Positions 24,100 to 36,152 of a stretch of 64,000 bases of DNA are shown in pieces. Within the stretch, counting starts at the first letter, position 1; every line of letters starts with the position of its first letter. Source of the stretch: Paramacrobiotus metropolitanus (lineage: Eukaryota; Tardigrada; Eutardigrada; Parachela; Macrobiotidae); contig NW_026570381.1 of NCBI RefSeq assembly GCF_019649055.1, forward strand, positions 98,501 through 162,500, in the 5' to 3' direction. A model generated the notes under the pieces. It was not told where the DNA came from. It was given only the letters and a program-made list of their open reading frames with translations, and did not search any database. The translations under genes were made by a program, and so were the position numbers.

Positions 24100-26232
24100 A
24101 CGCTGTAATTATTACTTTCTACAAGAACTTAAAAAATAAATTACTCGACTAAAATAATGATTTTCCTTTCCATACTGCCTTAAATGACACGGAGGTAATA
24201 TAATCGGCTGAAAAGTTATTTTTTTCGAATGCCCTTTGTTACTTTGTATCAATTTCGACAATACGTTAACTATGGTCATATCTAGGTCGTATATCTTTTG
24301 TGGTCATATATGTATCATATGTGGTCATAACTTGTCCGCAATGGGCACCCTTAAACATCTGGTAAGCGCGTCATTTTAGATTTTCGATAATCCCGCGACT
24401 GCGGCAGCCGTCCTGGGCCGACCAGGCAGCCCCGATCACAATCTCGCAATACGCCCATTTCCGGCTGCCTTACAAGACATCCAGCCACTTGCGCCAAATT
24501 TTAAATTTTTAATTCCAGTTCGAATTTTGCATATTTTCGCTATTTAACTTTCACGTTGGCTGATCAATACGATTTTTACTTTTATTTATTCCAATAAAAT
24601 GCTTGGGTTGACTCATTTTTATTTCGACGTATTATGATCATTGACACCATCAGTAAACTACAGTTCAAGTGCTGCAGCACGTTCAGCACATTGACTGAAG
24701 CGAGTTACCAGCCCCGTCGGCCCCAGCAGTTATCGAAGTGCGTTTAGATTCCTTCTTTAGATACTTAGCAGCTAATGCCAGCTATAATGTTGAGCTATCT
24801 GGAGTCGACTCCCAAATCTTTAAGAAAAGTTTCAAGTTGAGCTGATGGCAGTCGCAGGATAATGTGGTGAAAATTTAGGTAACAACAAGGTTTCGACACA
24901 GCAGTCTAGCGTACACAGGTCCCAGGCTAATCCTTGAACCCAACAGAAGAAAGAATGAAAGAAATGAATCGACTTCAACGCTATAGCAATTGACACAATG
25001 AGAATGGGATGCCTTTCCAAAAAACGTGAGATACTTCCGTGCAAATCTGGAGCCAACCAGAAAGCATAATCGTAACGATTCCACTGTGCTGCCAGGGTAA
25101 AGTAACCGTGACAAACGCGTAGAAAGTCATCCAGTTATTATCCCACACGGGGCACATCACATTATGTAGTGATTCCGAGGTCGACCTCGCAAGCAGTTGA
25201 AAATTTCCAAACTGGAAATCTTAATATTAACCAGGCGAAAAATAAAAAAATGTATGCGAAACCTTACCAAAAACTGAGAAACGTAGACAAACTGAGAACC
25301 ATGAACTGTGGCAACAAGCGATTTAGCGCATTCAGTGATAAAACCTGTTTGGAGAGACGAATGCTGCACGGAACAAGTGTTTTTTTACAGTCACCCTCTT
25401 GCGAGACTTCCCTTCCAGTTTTCGAAGAAAATTTATCCCAGCGCTTTTGTAGGGGTCAGTTTGTATCGGATAACAAGAACTAACATCGTACGTCGAGAGA
25501 ATACAAAAACAAAATTCTGTTCACCTGTAAATAGAGGAAACATGCATAAAGTGCGGTTCTACATGGTTCCTCTTTTTGTTGTCTGTCGTTTCAACGCCAA
25601 CGTTTTCATAAAACTGCTCTACATTGTTTTGTAGCCGCTAAAATTCCCTAGGAATACATAGGTAGTTAAAGAAGGTAGGGTAAAAACCTGAGTTTCTGTG
25701 AATTTTTTAAGCATTTATTGCGCCTGCGCGGCAGTAGAAATTGAACAACAACAGATTTGAAGAGTTAAATTTTAAATCAGCAATGAAGAACATGATATGA
25801 TGAATTAAAGAACTATGTTTTCCGCTTATTTTTCTGCGAACAGATCAGCTACGGTAGCCGTTGCCATCCGGACTCCGGATGGCAACGGCTACCGTACAAT
25901 TATTTATATTCGTTCCAGTTTTCTATGTGCAAACAGTCTGACGTCCGGTTGATGTCAGTGAAGTGCGCTAAACACAAACAAATCAAACAAAACCAACATT
26001 CTAGTCAAAATTCATTTGTGAATAAAAAAGCTTTGACATACTCCAGTCGACATGAGAAAACAATTTTATGTAGCCGCTCAGTATTGTAATTAACGAGCTA
26101 GTTGTCGACTACAAGAACAGACTGACTTTCACCAGACAGTTAACAAACAGGATGTGTCTCATTGATGCTGGGATGCCGCTCGTTGGCGTCACCACTGGCA
26201 TCTCGCAACGGCGTGGCTTCTGGCATGCATCG
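24100..26232. other. intergenic, one perfect hairpin, no gene supported
   Basis: A minus-strand frame at 25056-24832 with hydrophobic character (ILIVSIAIALKSIHFF) might be a membrane-protein scrap, but it has no clear splice sites. The rest shows only short frames. The perfect palindrome at 25850-25896 is listed separately. Confidence 0.4.
25850..25896. repeat. perfect 47-bp hairpin with one-base centre
   Basis: Two 23-base arms (TACGGTAGCCGTTGCC...) are exact inverted copies around a single C. There is no T-tract or gene beside it to suggest a terminator. It resembles two other perfect palindromes in this window. Confidence 0.9.
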
Positions 26233-28141
26233 TTAAGCTACTGCCTTAGTGCAAGTCTGTTCGCACAGTTTCACAACGACGCACTGCAGATCCTGGTAGT
26301 GGTTGCTGATCCATTCAGTTACAATTTCTCGCAGTTTCATGACCCGGTGGTTTGGCAAAGTAGAGGGAGTACTAGTAATAGCCGGTACGGTGGAGGCTTC
26401 GCTGTCCACTACGTTATAATGTGGTGAGAAGTTACGCACTTCGATTTCGGGAGATAGCGACCGCTGTGCATCCGCTGTATTCGTTTGGCGGCTGTTTGCA
26501 GCAGCAACTACATTAAAGAGAGGGTGAAAATTAGTATCATAAAACTGGCAACCCTGTTTGCGCCCAGGGCTTAGGAGCCACTAACAAGTACTATATTATG
26601 CGAAAACATCGGTACGTCGACGGTTTTCGCTTTCCGGTTTTCACTTTCACAGTCTGGACTCGCGTACCGGTCACCGAGACTGGCATTCGTGAAGCTTGTT
26701 CCAGATGGCAACGACTTTGTAAAAACTGAATGCCTGACAATTACTGTTTTCGTACAAGCTTTTACACGAGTAATCATAAAACAAATTATCACGTTTTCTA
26801 ATATGGAACAACGCAGAAAATGCCGTATCTCTGGTGTCTGGTACACGAATTCATTGTCAGCGTGTTCGGAAAGCGAAAAACGCTAAGGTAAAGCCTTCCG
26901 AACGACTGCGCCTTAGAAACCACAGTCTTCCACATGAGAAATTCGCATTGAGTACAGTCAGTACACTATACAATTTACTGGACCATACACGAGCACCACG
27001 TTTACCACATACCAGATTGGCTTTTCCCGGAATGCCGGTTACTGACTTCCTTTTCGACACCATGTGCAACTAGAAGCATAATGCCCGTGCTTTCTTCTTC
27101 GTGCAACTCTGCTGAGGGACCATAACAGTCTGCTGAGGAACCAAAATAATCTCTAGCTTCCCGGTTGCAATCGGTGGGGCGAAGTCTTTTCGCCAATAAA
27201 CGAGCGGACCTTCGCCGCTTGGGGACAGCGCCACGACAGTCATCATCCGTATCGCCTAATGGCTGTGTAATCGAACGTTGAACGAGACCATGCGATTCCC
27301 GCTTCGACTTCTGGCACCCTTGCACTATGTCACCACAACCGAACTCGTTAACCTGCCGTGCCTGGATGGCCTGTTCTTCGTGGGGACTATTTAAATCCGG
27401 TCCGGAAAACGCAGTGCTCTGTGAAGACTCATCCGACGTGTCTTGGTCGGCATTCTTCAAGATCTGCCATATGGTCCATGTACCGGTTTTGACCTCCTTT
27501 GCGATCCCATCCCAAGACAACCCCTCGGCACGCAGCTTCAAAACAGCATCTCGCCTCCGCTGGGAAAGCTGTCGATGGCGTTCCTGAAACGATTTTCCGT
27601 TCTGCCGCAATAATATCTTCAAAATGCTTTCGGAGATTCCAAACTTCTCCCGGATGTGTGGCCCACTGTGGCCTTTGTCGAAGCACTTGAGTATTTCTGC
27701 TTTCTGCTCCTGGCTGACATTGATTGTATCCCGCGCGGCAAAGCTGTGTCCAGCGCGGCTAATTACAGCAACCACCGCGTCAGCTTCGACGTTAACCTCG
27801 CGCATAATATTTAGTTTTGAGTAGCCGCGATGGAACAGTTGGAGAATGGTTGTTCTCTGCTCTTCCGTAACGCCGGCGATTCGCAGGATGCGCTTCACGG
27901 TAGTCAAGCCAAGGTTGAGCTGCTTCGCAATTTGCGCGGGACTGTTTTTCCCTTTGCATGCCAGCCTGATGATGTTCTGCTTCTGCTCCTCGGTCCGCGT
28001 CGCACGTCGTCGTGTTAATCGTTCCTTTTCGAGAACCGCTCGCAGTGCATTAAACCCGATGCCCACGCGTGCCGCGATTTCCTGCCGTGTAAAGCCGGAG
28101 CTGCGTAGTTCGCGAATCATCTGGTTTTTTTCTTTATTCAT
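26233..28141 (-). CDS. protein with five tandem helix-turn-helix units
   Basis: Exon 1 is 28141-27013 and exon 2 is 26507-26233, joined by CAATCTG|GTATGT and TTTAATGTAG|TT in matching phase 1, giving 467 residues. Exon 1 contains five HTH-like units at about 3-40, 51-89, 92-131, 142-181 and 192-231. Each has the pattern G-x-S/T-x3-I-A-x3-G/N-I/L-x4-V-x2-I-L seen in resolvase/transposase-type DNA-binding domains. A basic segment PKRRRSARLLAKRLRP near residue 310 looks like a nuclear signal or DNA-contact patch. The C-terminal exon (EIVTEWISNHYQDL...) is unrecognised. No catalytic domain is visible. A DNA-binding regulator or a domesticated transposase DNA-binding array is plausible. If the intron is not used, the protein ends in exon 1 at 379 residues. 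Confidence 0.7.
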
Positions 28142-28274
28142 CGTTTACTTGTCGGAGCTTGTTGTACAGTATGTTGTATTGCTCAGTAGACCTGCGAACA
28201 GTAAAGCAAAAGTTGTTTTTTCACTGGCACGAAGAACATATAGCCGAACGATGAGCAGAACACCAAGTCTGCTA

Positions 28275-28480
28275 GCGCTGACTTAACTGCCAACTGTGGA
28301 CGGCTGTCATGACAACATGGGTAACCGTCAACCGTGGTAGACCACCGTGGCAGTGACTAGTTATTTTACACTACAGCCCTCCACGGTTGACTGTTAGGTA
28401 TGTTTGCCAGGGTAAGCAACTAACCATCCACAGCTGACGGTAACGCACGTTGGTAGGGCATTCATCCACGGTTGACTGTC
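28275..28480. repeat. cluster of CAACCGTGG repeats in both orientations
   Basis: GTCAACCGTGG and its complement CCACGGTTGAC recur at about 28328, 28381 and 28469 with similar flanks (CAACTGTGGACGGCTGTCA, CAGCCGTCAGTGG). This suggests a worn inverted-repeat element. Relatives occur at about 59345-59400. It lies just upstream of the five-HTH gene and could therefore lie in its promoter. Confidence 0.5.
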
Positions 28481-31199
28481 ACGCCAGCCGTCAGTGGACT
28501 TGGTGTTCAAGTTACCGTTGTTTTATCAAATGATTTACTGTATTGTCGAGTCAACTTGCCACCTTTTTTTACAGTGAGTCGTATCCGATTAGCATACAAC
28601 TCACAGTACTTCAAAAACGACTTATCGTCGATCCAGAGTAGACATGCAATCGACTTAACGGTAAGCGTTAAGACGCTTTTGTAAGTCCGTTGTTTATACG
28701 AGTATAGAGAGTATTGTTACCCACCCTCAGCTGTAAGCTCAGATCTACCAGAAAGTGGTGAAACCAAAAGCGAGAAAAAACCCAACAGTTCCCTGTAAAA
28801 ATACTGTAACAAGGTGCATAAGATTGTAGTCGGGGTCACAGCTGAATAGTGAGAATGTAATTTTTTTTTATTTAGGTCGCTTGTTATTACTTTGTGGAGA
28901 GAATTAGTACAAAGCGTTTCTCGTTCATTCTAGCAGTTTATCATTCTAGCAGGATCGAGTAAAACTTGCAAAACGTTCCTGCATCATGCTTACGTAATTA
29001 TAATATTGTATTACAACGGATCCTCGAAATAAAGTATAAAAGTCCCCATCCAAATCCCTTACTAAAAAATAGTAACGCTGATTCGTATATTCACAGAAAC
29101 GATCTGTGCGAGTTTGGACCAAGCTTTACACAAAACGTTAAAAGAGAAATACTGTATGTTTTTGGTAGCGCTTTTCCTCTATATTTAAACAGTAATAAGG
29201 TAATTTATGCATGTTCCTAATACAGTTATACAGATGCAGATATAACTAGAGAACCACCAACGTAATAACCCACCTCGAACGATCAGTTAAAAAGCGAGAA
29301 CGTCGTCCTTCCACAGTTCCACGTACAATTCTGACCACAGCAGAACGCTAATAATATCATGACATTAGTACCTGTTCTCTAATTACATTATCCTGGCCAG
29401 GTTTCGTCAATAAATTTCCGATGATAATAATGAGGTACGGGCGCGATATTACAGCTCAAGAAACAAGTGAATCTGACGGAAGGTGCTGGGCTTTCTAATA
29501 TCGTTATTAACTTATTACCGTACAGTGAACAGCCTGTAGACGAACACCAACTATGTAGGCATCCGCGTTCACATCCGCCAAGTTCAGTTGATCACTGACA
29601 AAACGTGCTGACGATAAGCCTGAAGGTACATAGAGAAACATCGTGCTGCAGCACAGCAATGCGCGTAAACGCCAAGCAGAAGATAGAGCACAGACTGAAC
29701 AGGTGCGCAGCTGAGCTACAGAACAATTCCCCTGACAATGATAATTTCCGATAATAAACTAGATACGACTATATAAACTTGAACTACAATAAACTTGATA
29801 TGTTGTGCAACTACAGTATTTAATTTGCTCTGCCAAAGGGTAACCCATCATAAAAGCTATATTTGGCCGATGGAGCAACCGATGCCGCTTAATTACACAA
29901 TACTGAAAATCGAAACGAAAACGTACATTGGCGCACGCTTTATCAGACACTTTACAAGATGTCACCAAGACAACAGACCTAGCCCGCTATTAGGCGTTGC
30001 CTTTTCCTGTGTGCCCGAGAATCGCGGCATAAGAACGTTCCGACATATTTCGCCAGGCATGTTTAACAGGAATACTTTCGCTATACGAGATTATTAATTT
30101 TAGAAACGGTCAGCTGCATTGATCGCACCAGGCCTGTCGCGCGCAGCAGAGTCAAAAATTTAGCCTTTCATGCAGGTTGTGGGCTGGATAGGAGGATACT
30201 TATCGCCGGACAGTTTTCTATCAAAATGAGTAACGCTTGATGTCACAAAAGCTCTATTTTAAACCAGAAATGAATTTATGAAAATTTTTCTTGCGCTAAA
30301 TATAAGAATCTGGTTTCTACAACAGGGTAACTGTGTTTCACCTTTTTTTGCGAGCGTAACGAAAGCGATAAGCTTATACCACCGTATCCATCTCTGTTCA
30401 TGAATTTGCAATATTTAATGTCTTGTCGATTGAATTCTAACTTTTACCGGTTTTCTAAGGTGCATTCCTACACCGAGCGTTTTGATAGGTAGGTAAGAGT
30501 TTCCACATGGCCACGAACACTATCGCTTCACGATATCAGTGCCTTTGTGTGTGTACATGGGAGCTTATCAGATTTAATTTTGCTGAGTTCTTCAAGTTGA
30601 GGCAACCGGAAGTTGGGTAAGTAAGCTTTATATTTGAGGCGATATTCTGCTTCCAGAATATGTTATTCCTCATAGGTTACCAACAAAGCGTAAATTTTTG
30701 GCCGCTCGGTGTTTTTGGCGTTCTCGAATCATTCATCATGTTTAAAGTGTGCTTCCGAACCGGTTCTTTGGTCGAGGGAGCACGTTCTTCATGAGAGATT
30801 TACGTATACCTACATCTGTTACATAAGAAGGGCACTGGTTTTTGCTCTAAATGGCTCTAACTACAGAAGCCCATTTCACACACAAAGTCATAGTTATACA
30901 AAGAAAATCACAAGCCAACCAGTATTAATACCGAGAAAATATCGCCAGTGGTTCAAATTTTGTGCTATAATAAATGTAGGTTTAAGAATTAAGATGAACA
31001 TTTTAGCGCTTAATATATCTACGAGTTGAAATCAAAGTGGCTCAGCGTGCCTAATCCTGCCCATTGGCACATGCGCATTTTTTCATTTTCTTCTGCTTAC
31101 AGCCGTGACTCTATTGTGAGAGGAGCTTATTCTGAGCTTATATCTGGAGTTGACGGCTGTTGTAGTCCAGATATAAGCTGTAGCTCTGCTAGTTTTTAA
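28481..31199. other. intergenic, no gene supported
   Basis: The interval is AT-rich with scattered short frames and no domain or splice evidence. A hairpin with AGCTTATATCTGGA arms lies near 31137-31180. The 30490-30590 stretch resembles 38690-38800 weakly. Confidence 0.45.
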
Positions 31200-31700
31200 G
31201 TGCACTTCCGGTACAGATATCGTTAATGTGTTATCCGCGTTAGAAACGTATTAAAATCCTGCACTACGATTTCAGCCATACCTTCCGGTCGTATAGGAAA
31301 TTTCATCACGACACCTAAAGCGTGTTATGTAAATCACAGAATTAGTCATACGAGTATAGGTAATGCTATATGGTCATGCGTTAGCTCTCATGTGATCTAG
31401 ATCAATATTTTTGCCTTTCCCATACCCTTGTGTCGTCGCTGCGCTGCGCATAAGCGATTTTCTCACACAAAGTCGATTACTTGATATCCTGTTATTTCCG
31501 GTTTGGGACGTGTTACGTATATAAGCTGTGTGTTTATTTGTTATATTAAGTTTCTTGATGAGAGTTTTCAAGGTGTCTAAAAGCGGTTCTGTTTCTTGCT
31601 TACTGCTTGTGTAGGTACTATTGCCAGAACACCCAGTTGGAGACAGAAAATTTAGCCAGTCCGGCTAAATTTTCTATGTCAACCAATATTACCGTTTCCA
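31200..31700. repeat. duplicated block A, partner of 39450-39840 and 40173-40240
   Basis: An ordered series of shared segments links this block to the one near 39.5 kb: TCCGGTACA...CGTTAATGTG, GATTAGTCATA-like, TTGCCTTTCCCAT/TGGCTTTCCCATGG and AAGTTTCTTGATGAG. Both continue into the hairpin TTTAGCCAGTCCGGCTAAA or a close variant. Divergence is substantial, so the duplication is old. No intact gene lies inside. Confidence 0.65.
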
Positions 31701-31889
31701 GCCATTGCATACCCATTTACAGTTCTCACCGGACGACGGTTGAAGTCCAACAACTGGGCAACAGTTTGTAGACACCACACCTTTCGTGGTCAAGGTGGTG
31801 TTCTTAGGTTTCTTAGAGATTTTGGTTAAATTCGTGGTAAGTAAATTTGTGCTTACAAAAGAAGAAATTGTTAAGCCTTGCAAGTTTCA

Positions 31890-32280
31890 AAGCTTCCACG
31901 TGTATCCCGAATTTCATAACATCCGGTATTATAGGCAGCGACTGTCCAACTTAATCGAATACGGTTTAAAATTGCAGTAAGTCTGAGCAAGAAGCTAACT
32001 ATTTGACCGCCGCGAGCCTGCAAGAATGTTTGCCGAATTCAAGAGGTCCTTTTGCGGCAAACCAGTTCCTTCACCGCATTGTGGTCCACGCGACGGCCAT
32101 GGTATTCTTTGAGAATGACATATCCGCGAAACTGCAGCTGGATAATCGATCAATAAAGTTCCGTGGCAGGTACCACTCTTCTAGCTGCAGAACCTGCAGG
32201 TTCTGCTACTCGGAGAATGTCTCCTACCATGGGAGCACGACGAAACACAAGGAGAAGCTGATCTGTGCGCGATTGAGGGT
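31890..32280 (+). pseudogene. decayed LRR-domain fragment, copy 1
   Basis: The segment reads as remnants of the C-terminal LRR-type region of the astacin gene at 54.8-55.0 kb. The stretch LHRIVVHATAMVF matches LRRIVFHATTIAY there, and NLIEYG-like DNA corresponds to NLIEFG. No frame carries across it. It sits at the end of duplicated block A, and similar fragments follow the copy at 40.4 kb. Confidence 0.6.
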
Positions 32281-32569
32281 GAAATGCCGTACCGGTGCTG
32301 TGAGTTTCAGGAGCCGCGTGACTTTTTTAAGCCGGCGTTAACTCAAGCAAAGAAATCTAACGGGAGACATTTTGATAGGCGGAGCTTAAAGCGGGGCGAA
32401 GCGCGGATTAGCACGGTCAATGAATTTAGGTATATATGTACCTGTCGATCGACTGGGCTAACTCGCGACTTCCCAGTCGCTGTGGGCACATGATCGTGGG
32501 ACCAGAACTCCTGTATTCGAGCCTTAGATTCGTTTGCCGTCGATTTTGCGCCTGCTCCAGATATTTGCG

Positions 32570-32760
32570 TGTAACCAGCTGGACGCTTTGCTTTTAACTG
32601 ATTGCTTTTGTACGAGAACTGAGCGGTATGCATGTATCTGTAGTTGCTGACCGTATAATTATATGAGTTGTTAAAGCGGACAACGCACGCTATCTGCACG
32701 GCACAAAATTTCCCCGAGTGCCGGATGCAACTGCGCTGGACGTTATAGTTTACAAGAAAC
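32570..32760. repeat. duplicated segment, partner of 47430-47575
   Basis: TGCATGTATCTGTAGTTGC, CCGTATAATTATATGAGTTGT, CCGAGTGCCGGATGCAA and ACGTTATAGTTTA have counterparts in the same order near 47430-47575, upstream of the one-Ig gene. This may mark an older duplication of that gene's 5' flank. Confidence 0.6.
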
Positions 32761-32879
32761 AGCTTCGGCTTCGCCTCCGCGTTTCTTGTGGTCTACGGTC
32801 GGTTCATAACTTCATTCGCACAGTTTCGATTAGATTATCAAGTAGTTAGCACTTAGCACCTTACATTCGGCAAAGCATA

Positions 32880-33993
32880 ATGGGTAAAATTGTTCACATA
32901 TTGCGCACCTCCCTCGCATGGATGTTTCCACAAGAGCTATACAGACTCGACCAGGTATTTCGCGAGGCGGTCGAGATCATCACCAATGTCAGGATGGACC
33001 ACCCAACATGGCTCCAGGCCTCCCTTCCTGTTCATTTCGGTGGTTTGGGAATCAGACACACCGAGAAGCTAGCTCCCTCTGCCTACCTGGCATCGGCTTC
33101 TTCGTTGCACCAACTGATTTCCAGATTATGCTCGACACTGACGGCAACGGATGTCATCACCGCCACGCGAGCCTGGAAGTTAGAGGCCGACACTGACGAA
33201 CTTCCGATGGAGGCTTTCCGACACGTCCAGAAAGCTTGGGACACTCCCACGACACTGCAGACATTCTCAAGGCTGACCGCACTACGAACTTCACAGGAGG
33301 AAGTCGCACATCTTACATTGTTAAGGCGGTGTCAGTCCCGGAAGCAGGCGTGTGGATCCATGCTTTACCGGCAGCGTGCCTCGGTAATCTGTTAGACGAC
33401 AATGGTTTTCGCATAAGTGTTGCGGTGCGTCTGGGCGCACCGATCGTCACTCCACACGTATGCGTTTGTGGTGGGCTGGTCGACGAGTTCGGCCGGCACG
33501 GACTTTGCTGTAAGCGGTCTGCCGGAAGATTACCACGACACGACGGAATCAGCGCGGAATTCGCCTGGTGCCTGAAATCAGCTGGCTTCCCTTCAAGAAT
33601 ACAAGAATAGAACCAAAAGGTCTATCCCTCAAAGATAAGAAGAGGCCGGATGTGATCACCCTTTTTCCGTGGAAGCGCGGAAAACCGCTGGCAGTGGATG
33701 TTACCTGCGTGGACACGCAGGCGGCCTCGTATGTCGACCGCACTTCCGTGAATGCCGGCGCAGCAGCCCAACTTGCGAAAAGGGGGAAACTGGCAAAACA
33801 CGCCTGGATGCAAGCAAGATACGATTTCGTTGCTGCAGCCTTCGAAATTTACGGACCCTATGGAGACGGAACTAAAACGCTAGTGGACATGGTTGTAAAT
33901 GGTATAGCGACTTCAACTGGTCAAAAGCGGGCAAAAGAGTTTTTAAACAGCGAATATCTATGCAGATACAACGGGGAAACGCGATTTGTGTAA
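32880..33993 (+). mobile_element. reverse-transcriptase element, 3' remnant
   Basis: The frames carry the C-terminal part of a retroelement protein. It runs from an RT-thumb-like segment (QASLPVHFGGLGIRH), through a Cys/His finger-like region (PHVCVCGGLVDEFGRHGLCC), to a restriction-like nuclease motif (KRPDVITLFPWKRG, then VDVTC). This layout recalls non-LTR elements with a restriction-like endonuclease, though the exact family is uncertain. The 5' part is missing and the coding sequence is broken, with about two frame changes. It is a fossil. It separates two duplicated segments. Confidence 0.65.
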
Positions 33994-33999
33994 TGGGTA

Positions 34000-34317
34000 C
34001 GATCCCTGATCAGGACTGCATAAAGGAAGTGTTTCTTTTGTAAATTCGGTTTTGTTCTGGTGCATAGTTTGTACTCGTACCGTGATACTTATTAAAGGTT
34101 CGGTGGGTAAATTGTGAAAGCGTAAAACGGAATTTTTATTAAAAATCAGTTTATCATTTTCACTCCGATGCATTCCATTTGTTTCTACAAATGCTTTGTT
34201 TATTATATTTCGAAGAGAAAGGACACACGAAATCTTACTGTCTACATGTATCAGGTGCCAGATTTCAAATAACACTGTTATTTGTACGCATGAACTGGAC
34301 GGTAGCTGAATTTTGTC
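34000..34317. other. short gap, nothing recognised
   Basis: AT-rich sequence follows the retroelement remnant. No gene, tail repeat or clear poly-A end is visible. Confidence 0.4.
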
Positions 34318-34950
34318 ACTCACTCATTCACTCATCTAGCAAGCTCTATTCAGTGGCACTGGTGCTAGTCCTGCCATGAACTGTCATGAACTCAATTATC
34401 CGGCTCCACGCACCGGGCAGTAGTAGTTCAGTCACTCACTCAACGAGCTCCGCTCACTGGACACTGGTGCTAGTTCGATTACTCACTCACCTACACGGCT
34501 CTGTACACCGGACTGTAGTAGTTCGGTCACTAACTAACGTAGCGATTTCGTTCACTGGACTGTGGTGGTAGTTTGGTCACCTACTCACCCAGCAATTTTG
34601 CTTACTGGTAACAGGGGTAGCCTGGTCACTCACTCACGGTTCAATTTTGCTCACTGGGTAGTGGTAGCTTGTTCACTCACTCACTCACATAGAGATTTGC
34701 TCACAGGGCAGTGGTGGTAGCTCGGTCGTACTCACAAAGCGTACAGTTTGCTTATTCGGCAGTGGTAGCTCATTACGTAACCATTCGCATAAAGATTTTG
34801 CTCACTGGGCAGTGACAGTGGTGGTAGCTTGGTCACTCATTCACGTAGAGATTTTGCTTACCGAACAGTGGTGGTAGCTTGGTCAATTCCTCACAAAGCG
34901 AACTTTTACACTGGGCAGTGATTGTAGTTCGGTCTCTCTGTCACCTTCCA
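34318..34950. repeat. degenerate satellite, about 55-bp unit
   Basis: About eleven imperfect units share the pattern GTGGTAGCTTGGTCACTCACTCAC followed by GAGATTTTGCTCACTGGGCA-like sequence. Unit lengths vary and copies diverge more at the left. It has no coding potential. Confidence 0.85.
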
Positions 34951-36152
34951 ATGGCTTGTAGTAAGTGTTTAGAAGAGCAGTATAACTTACAGTATAGGAA
35001 AATCGAAGAGCTCGATAAACTTACAGTATTTGTAACGGTCCGTGCGTATACCTATTTCGCAATACGTACGCACAGATATGGTCGGAAATTAAAACCTCCC
35101 AGTATTCTAGAAAAAATAAATGCGCCGACACTAATTTGAGACTGACTTGAGGGTTGAGATTACTTATTCGATTTTGTGGTTGGTGACAGATTGGTGTTGT
35201 TCGAAAATAAGGTAATCTATTCCGTTCAATTAGCGTATTTAATAATTGATGTTGAGTATCGTATCCAGGCAAAATTTTTCTAAGTTACAAGGTCACCTTG
35301 AAACGGGATTGGATCGTTTGCGGCATCGTGCCGGCACGATTCTGATGGAACGTTTTCCAAAAAAATATCATGTGAGCCACTTCTGGACTATACCCGATCT
35401 AATGCGCTGTCCGTTTTTTCGAAGTTTTGTGGTTAGCGAGATCTGAAAACTATGGGGCGCCGCGCGTAGTATAGATCTTGTACTTAATACTTTATAGCTC
35501 GAAATATCTGCAGTTATGGTTGTCGCTAAGAGGCTCTGATGTGATGTTCGGTTAATAGCTCTCTATTTACCGCAGATTCTAAAGAATCTGCTGCTGTTTC
35601 ATGCATAGTTTCTATTTCGTCTATGTATTGCATAGAAGAGTATTGCTATAGTGTAACTTTGCACTATTAAATATTTATATAACACATGGATAAACAAAGT
35701 CGTAATAATCTTGCGGTCCAACAAGTGTAGACCAACACGGGCAAATGCGGGTAGACGGTGTTAGATATATTGAGCCACGCAGTACAAGCGTTCGAAATAA
35801 TGGACACATCGAAGTATTGCAATGGTCGACGGAACCATGTTCTTCTATTAGATCAAATAATTATATGCACATATATGCCGCAGTCAAGTCGCTCAATTAA
35901 AAAGCAAATTATTCAACATAAATAACACGAAGGAAAACCATATTACAGTGAGATGCCACAAGATCAGGCGGCACTCGGTAGACAATTACCACTAGGCGGC
36001 AAAAAGTATTTCTGGTGATTTTCTATGTTGTAATGAAATGATGAACAAGTTCATAGAAACAAACCCAATCATTTCGTTGGGCCGTTTATAGTGCAGAGAT
36101 TCCAAGGTCGAGGACTCTTATTTACGAGTGAAAGGTGACAATTCAGGTGTAA
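34951..36152. other. intergenic, no gene supported
   Basis: TTGTCGCTAAGAGGCT near 35520 matches DNA near 47600, another shared scrap of flanking duplication. Otherwise there are only short frames. Confidence 0.45.

Noticed and set aside
26152-26427. A plus-strand frame over the second exon of the five-HTH gene
   Set aside because: The minus-strand exon has matching splice phase with the HTH exon. The plus frame has no support.
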